DNA from: JAMCRM01 sp041685075
GTDB lineage: Bacteria > Acidobacteriota > Terriglobia > Bryobacterales > Bryobacteraceae
Direction of reading: 5' to 3'
Length of the DNA stretch: 6,475 nt
NCBI GenBank assembly: GCA_041685075.1
Contig: JAWLGN010000307.1
Coordinates: 1 to 6,475, forward strand
Position numbers and translations under genes: made by a program. Of the stretch, positions 5,329 to 6,475 are shown piece by piece (position 1 is the stretch's first letter; every line of letters starts with the position of its first letter). The notes below the pieces were generated by a model that worked only from the letters and a program-made list of their open reading frames with translations, ran no database searches and was not told where the DNA came from.

Positions 5329-6475
5329 GGACCTGATTACGGGGGAGTACAAACTGCCCTGGACGCGCATGCACGCCCTGAAGGATTACTACGGGATGGT
5401 GCGCATTCTGGAGGAGTTCCCCACCGTGCACCAGACGTTCAACCTGGTGCCGTCCATGATGGTGCAGGTGGAGGAGTACGCCACCGGCATCGCCATCGAC
5501 CCGTACCTGCAAGTGGCCCTCAAGCCGGCGGAGAACCTGACCGAGGCCGAGCAGGATTTCCTGCTGCGGCAGTTCTTCCACGCCTATCCGCCGCGCATGA
5601 TCTACCGCTATCCGCGCTACGGCGAGCTGTACGACGCCGCCAACGCCCAGCGCGGCGTGGGCCGGCGGCTGTTCAGCACCCAGGAGTTCCGCGATCTCCA
5701 GGTGCTCTCGCAACTCGCCTGGTTCGACGAGGAGTTCCAGGAGAAGGACCCCGAAGTACGGGATCTGATCGCCAAGGGCCGCCACTACAGCCTGGCCGAC
5801 CAGCGGCTGATGGGCGAGAAGCAGCGCAAGATCATCGCCATGGTGAACCCGGCGTACAAGCGCGCGGCGGCTTCCGGGCAGGTGGAGATTTCCACCACCC
5901 CCTACTATCACCCCATTCTGCCGCTGCTGTGCGATTCGTCGATCGCCGCGGTATCGCATCCGGGGGTGCCGCTGCCGCCGCGATTCCAGTACCCGCAGGA
6001 CGCGCGCCGGCAACTGGAACTGGCGCACCGCTACATCACCCGCGAGTTCGGCTCCTCGCCCGTGGGGCTGTGGCCCTCTGAAGGTTCCGTTTCCGACGCC
6101 GTCTTCCATCTGGCCTGTGAGACGGGGTTCCAGTGGACCGCCACCGACAGCGGCGTGCTGGCCCGTACCCTGGGACATACCCCCGGAGTGGACGCCATCT
6201 ATCGTCCTTACCGCTGGGTGCAGGGCGACCACGAGCTGCGGGTGCTCTTCCGCGATCACTTCCTGAGCGACCTGATCGGCTTCGTCTACTCCCGCATGGG
6301 CGCGCGGGAGGCGGCCGAGGATTTCCTGCGCCGCATCCGCGAGAACTGCCGCGGCATTCTCGATGCGGGCCGCGATGCGCTGGTGCCCATCATCCTGGAC
6401 GGCGAGAACGCCTGGGAGTACTACCAGAACAACGGACGCCCCTTCCTGCGCGAACTCTACAGCCGCATTGCGGCC
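5276..6475 (+). CDS. Glycoside hydrolase family 57 protein (N-terminal 400 residues, cut by window edge)
   Basis: The frame is open from ATG 5276 to the window end, exactly 400 codons with no stop. GH57 enzymes are retaining alpha-glucan hydrolases, transferases or branching enzymes with a (beta/alpha)7 barrel. The conserved regions appear in order: LCFLWHMHQPFY (6-17, the HQP signature), GQVEISTTPYYHPILPLL (201-218), GLWPSEGSVS (264-273, probable nucleophile E269), ATDSGVL (289-295), and PIILDGENAWEYY (371-383, probable acid/base D375). There is no signal peptide, so it is likely cytosolic and acts on glycogen or maltodextrins, but exact specificity cannot be told. It resembles the 'alpha-amylase/alpha-mannosidase' GH57 group, whose members are commonly much longer than 400 residues, so a sizeable C-terminal part is missing here. 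The start is the first ATG after the in-frame TAA of the preceding gene. The first 25 or so codons are AT-rich and use TTA, TTT, TAT and ATT, unlike the GC-ending codons later. Confidence 0.92.
   Translation, partial: MPHIYLCFLWHMHQPFYKDLITGEYKLPWTRMHALKDYYGMVRILEEFPTVHQTFNLVPSMMVQVEEYATGIAIDPYLQVALKPAENLTEAEQDFLLRQFFHAYPPRMIYRYPRYGELYDAANAQRGVGRRLFSTQEFRDLQVLSQLAWFDEEFQEKDPEVRDLIAKGRHYSLADQRLMGEKQRKIIAMVNPAYKRAAASGQVEISTTPYYHPILPLLCDSSIAAVSHPGVPLPPRFQYPQDARRQLELAHRYITREFGSSPVGLWPSEGSVSDAVFHLACETGFQWTATDSGVLARTLGHTPGVDAIYRPYRWVQGDHELRVLFRDHFLSDLIGFVYSRMGAREAAEDFLRRIRENCRGILDAGRDALVPIILDGENAWEYYQNNGRPFLRELYSRIAA

Noticed and set aside
5300..6259. A 319-codon open frame on the minus strand, antisense to the GH57 gene
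   Set aside because: The plus strand carries the ordered GH57 motifs; the antisense translation has no domain signature and no ribosome binding site was recognised.

Overview
This window comes from a GC-rich bacterial chromosome, roughly two-thirds GC by eye, with dense genes and strong third-position GC. The best guess for the host is Acidobacteriota or a close relative, at moderate confidence. The reasons are a secreted protein with carboxypeptidase-regulatory-like repeats, a secreted YncE-type propeller fused to a phosphoesterase, and a GH57 hydrolase in one neighbourhood. There is no 16S or other phylogenetic marker, so this is inference from gene content.

Layout. (1) Positions 1-385, minus strand: the N-terminal 128 codons of a secreted protein with carboxypeptidase-regulatory-like repeats, cut by the left edge. 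(2) Positions 386-491: a divergent intergenic region with a GC palindrome, a weak hairpin followed by six T, and a -10-like TAGAAT. (3) Positions 492-1127, plus: a PyrE-like phosphoribosyltransferase whose PRPP/pyrophosphate-binding motifs look eroded. (4) Positions 1179-2825, plus: a complete glutamine-dependent NAD+ synthetase with all catalytic residues in place. (5) Positions 2822-5239, plus: a signal-peptide-bearing beta-propeller/phosphoesterase fusion whose ATG overlaps the nadE stop codon (ATGA). (6) Positions 5276-6475, plus: the first 400 codons of a GH57 alpha-glucan-active enzyme, cut by the right edge, behind an AT-rich promoter-like gap.

How the genes relate. The PyrE-like gene and nadE both belong to nucleotide/cofactor metabolism and lie 51 bp apart. 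nadE and the propeller-phosphoesterase are almost certainly on one transcript and translationally coupled, although one product is cytosolic and the other is exported. A terminator-like hairpin just inside the phosphoesterase gene could lower its expression relative to nadE. The GH57 gene has its own promoter-like sequence and is probably a separate unit. No mobile element, CRISPR array, tRNA or rRNA was seen. The window reads as ordinary core/accessory metabolism rather than a defence or mobile system. The most unusual items are the degenerate phosphoribosyltransferase and the coupling of nadE to a secreted two-domain phosphoesterase.
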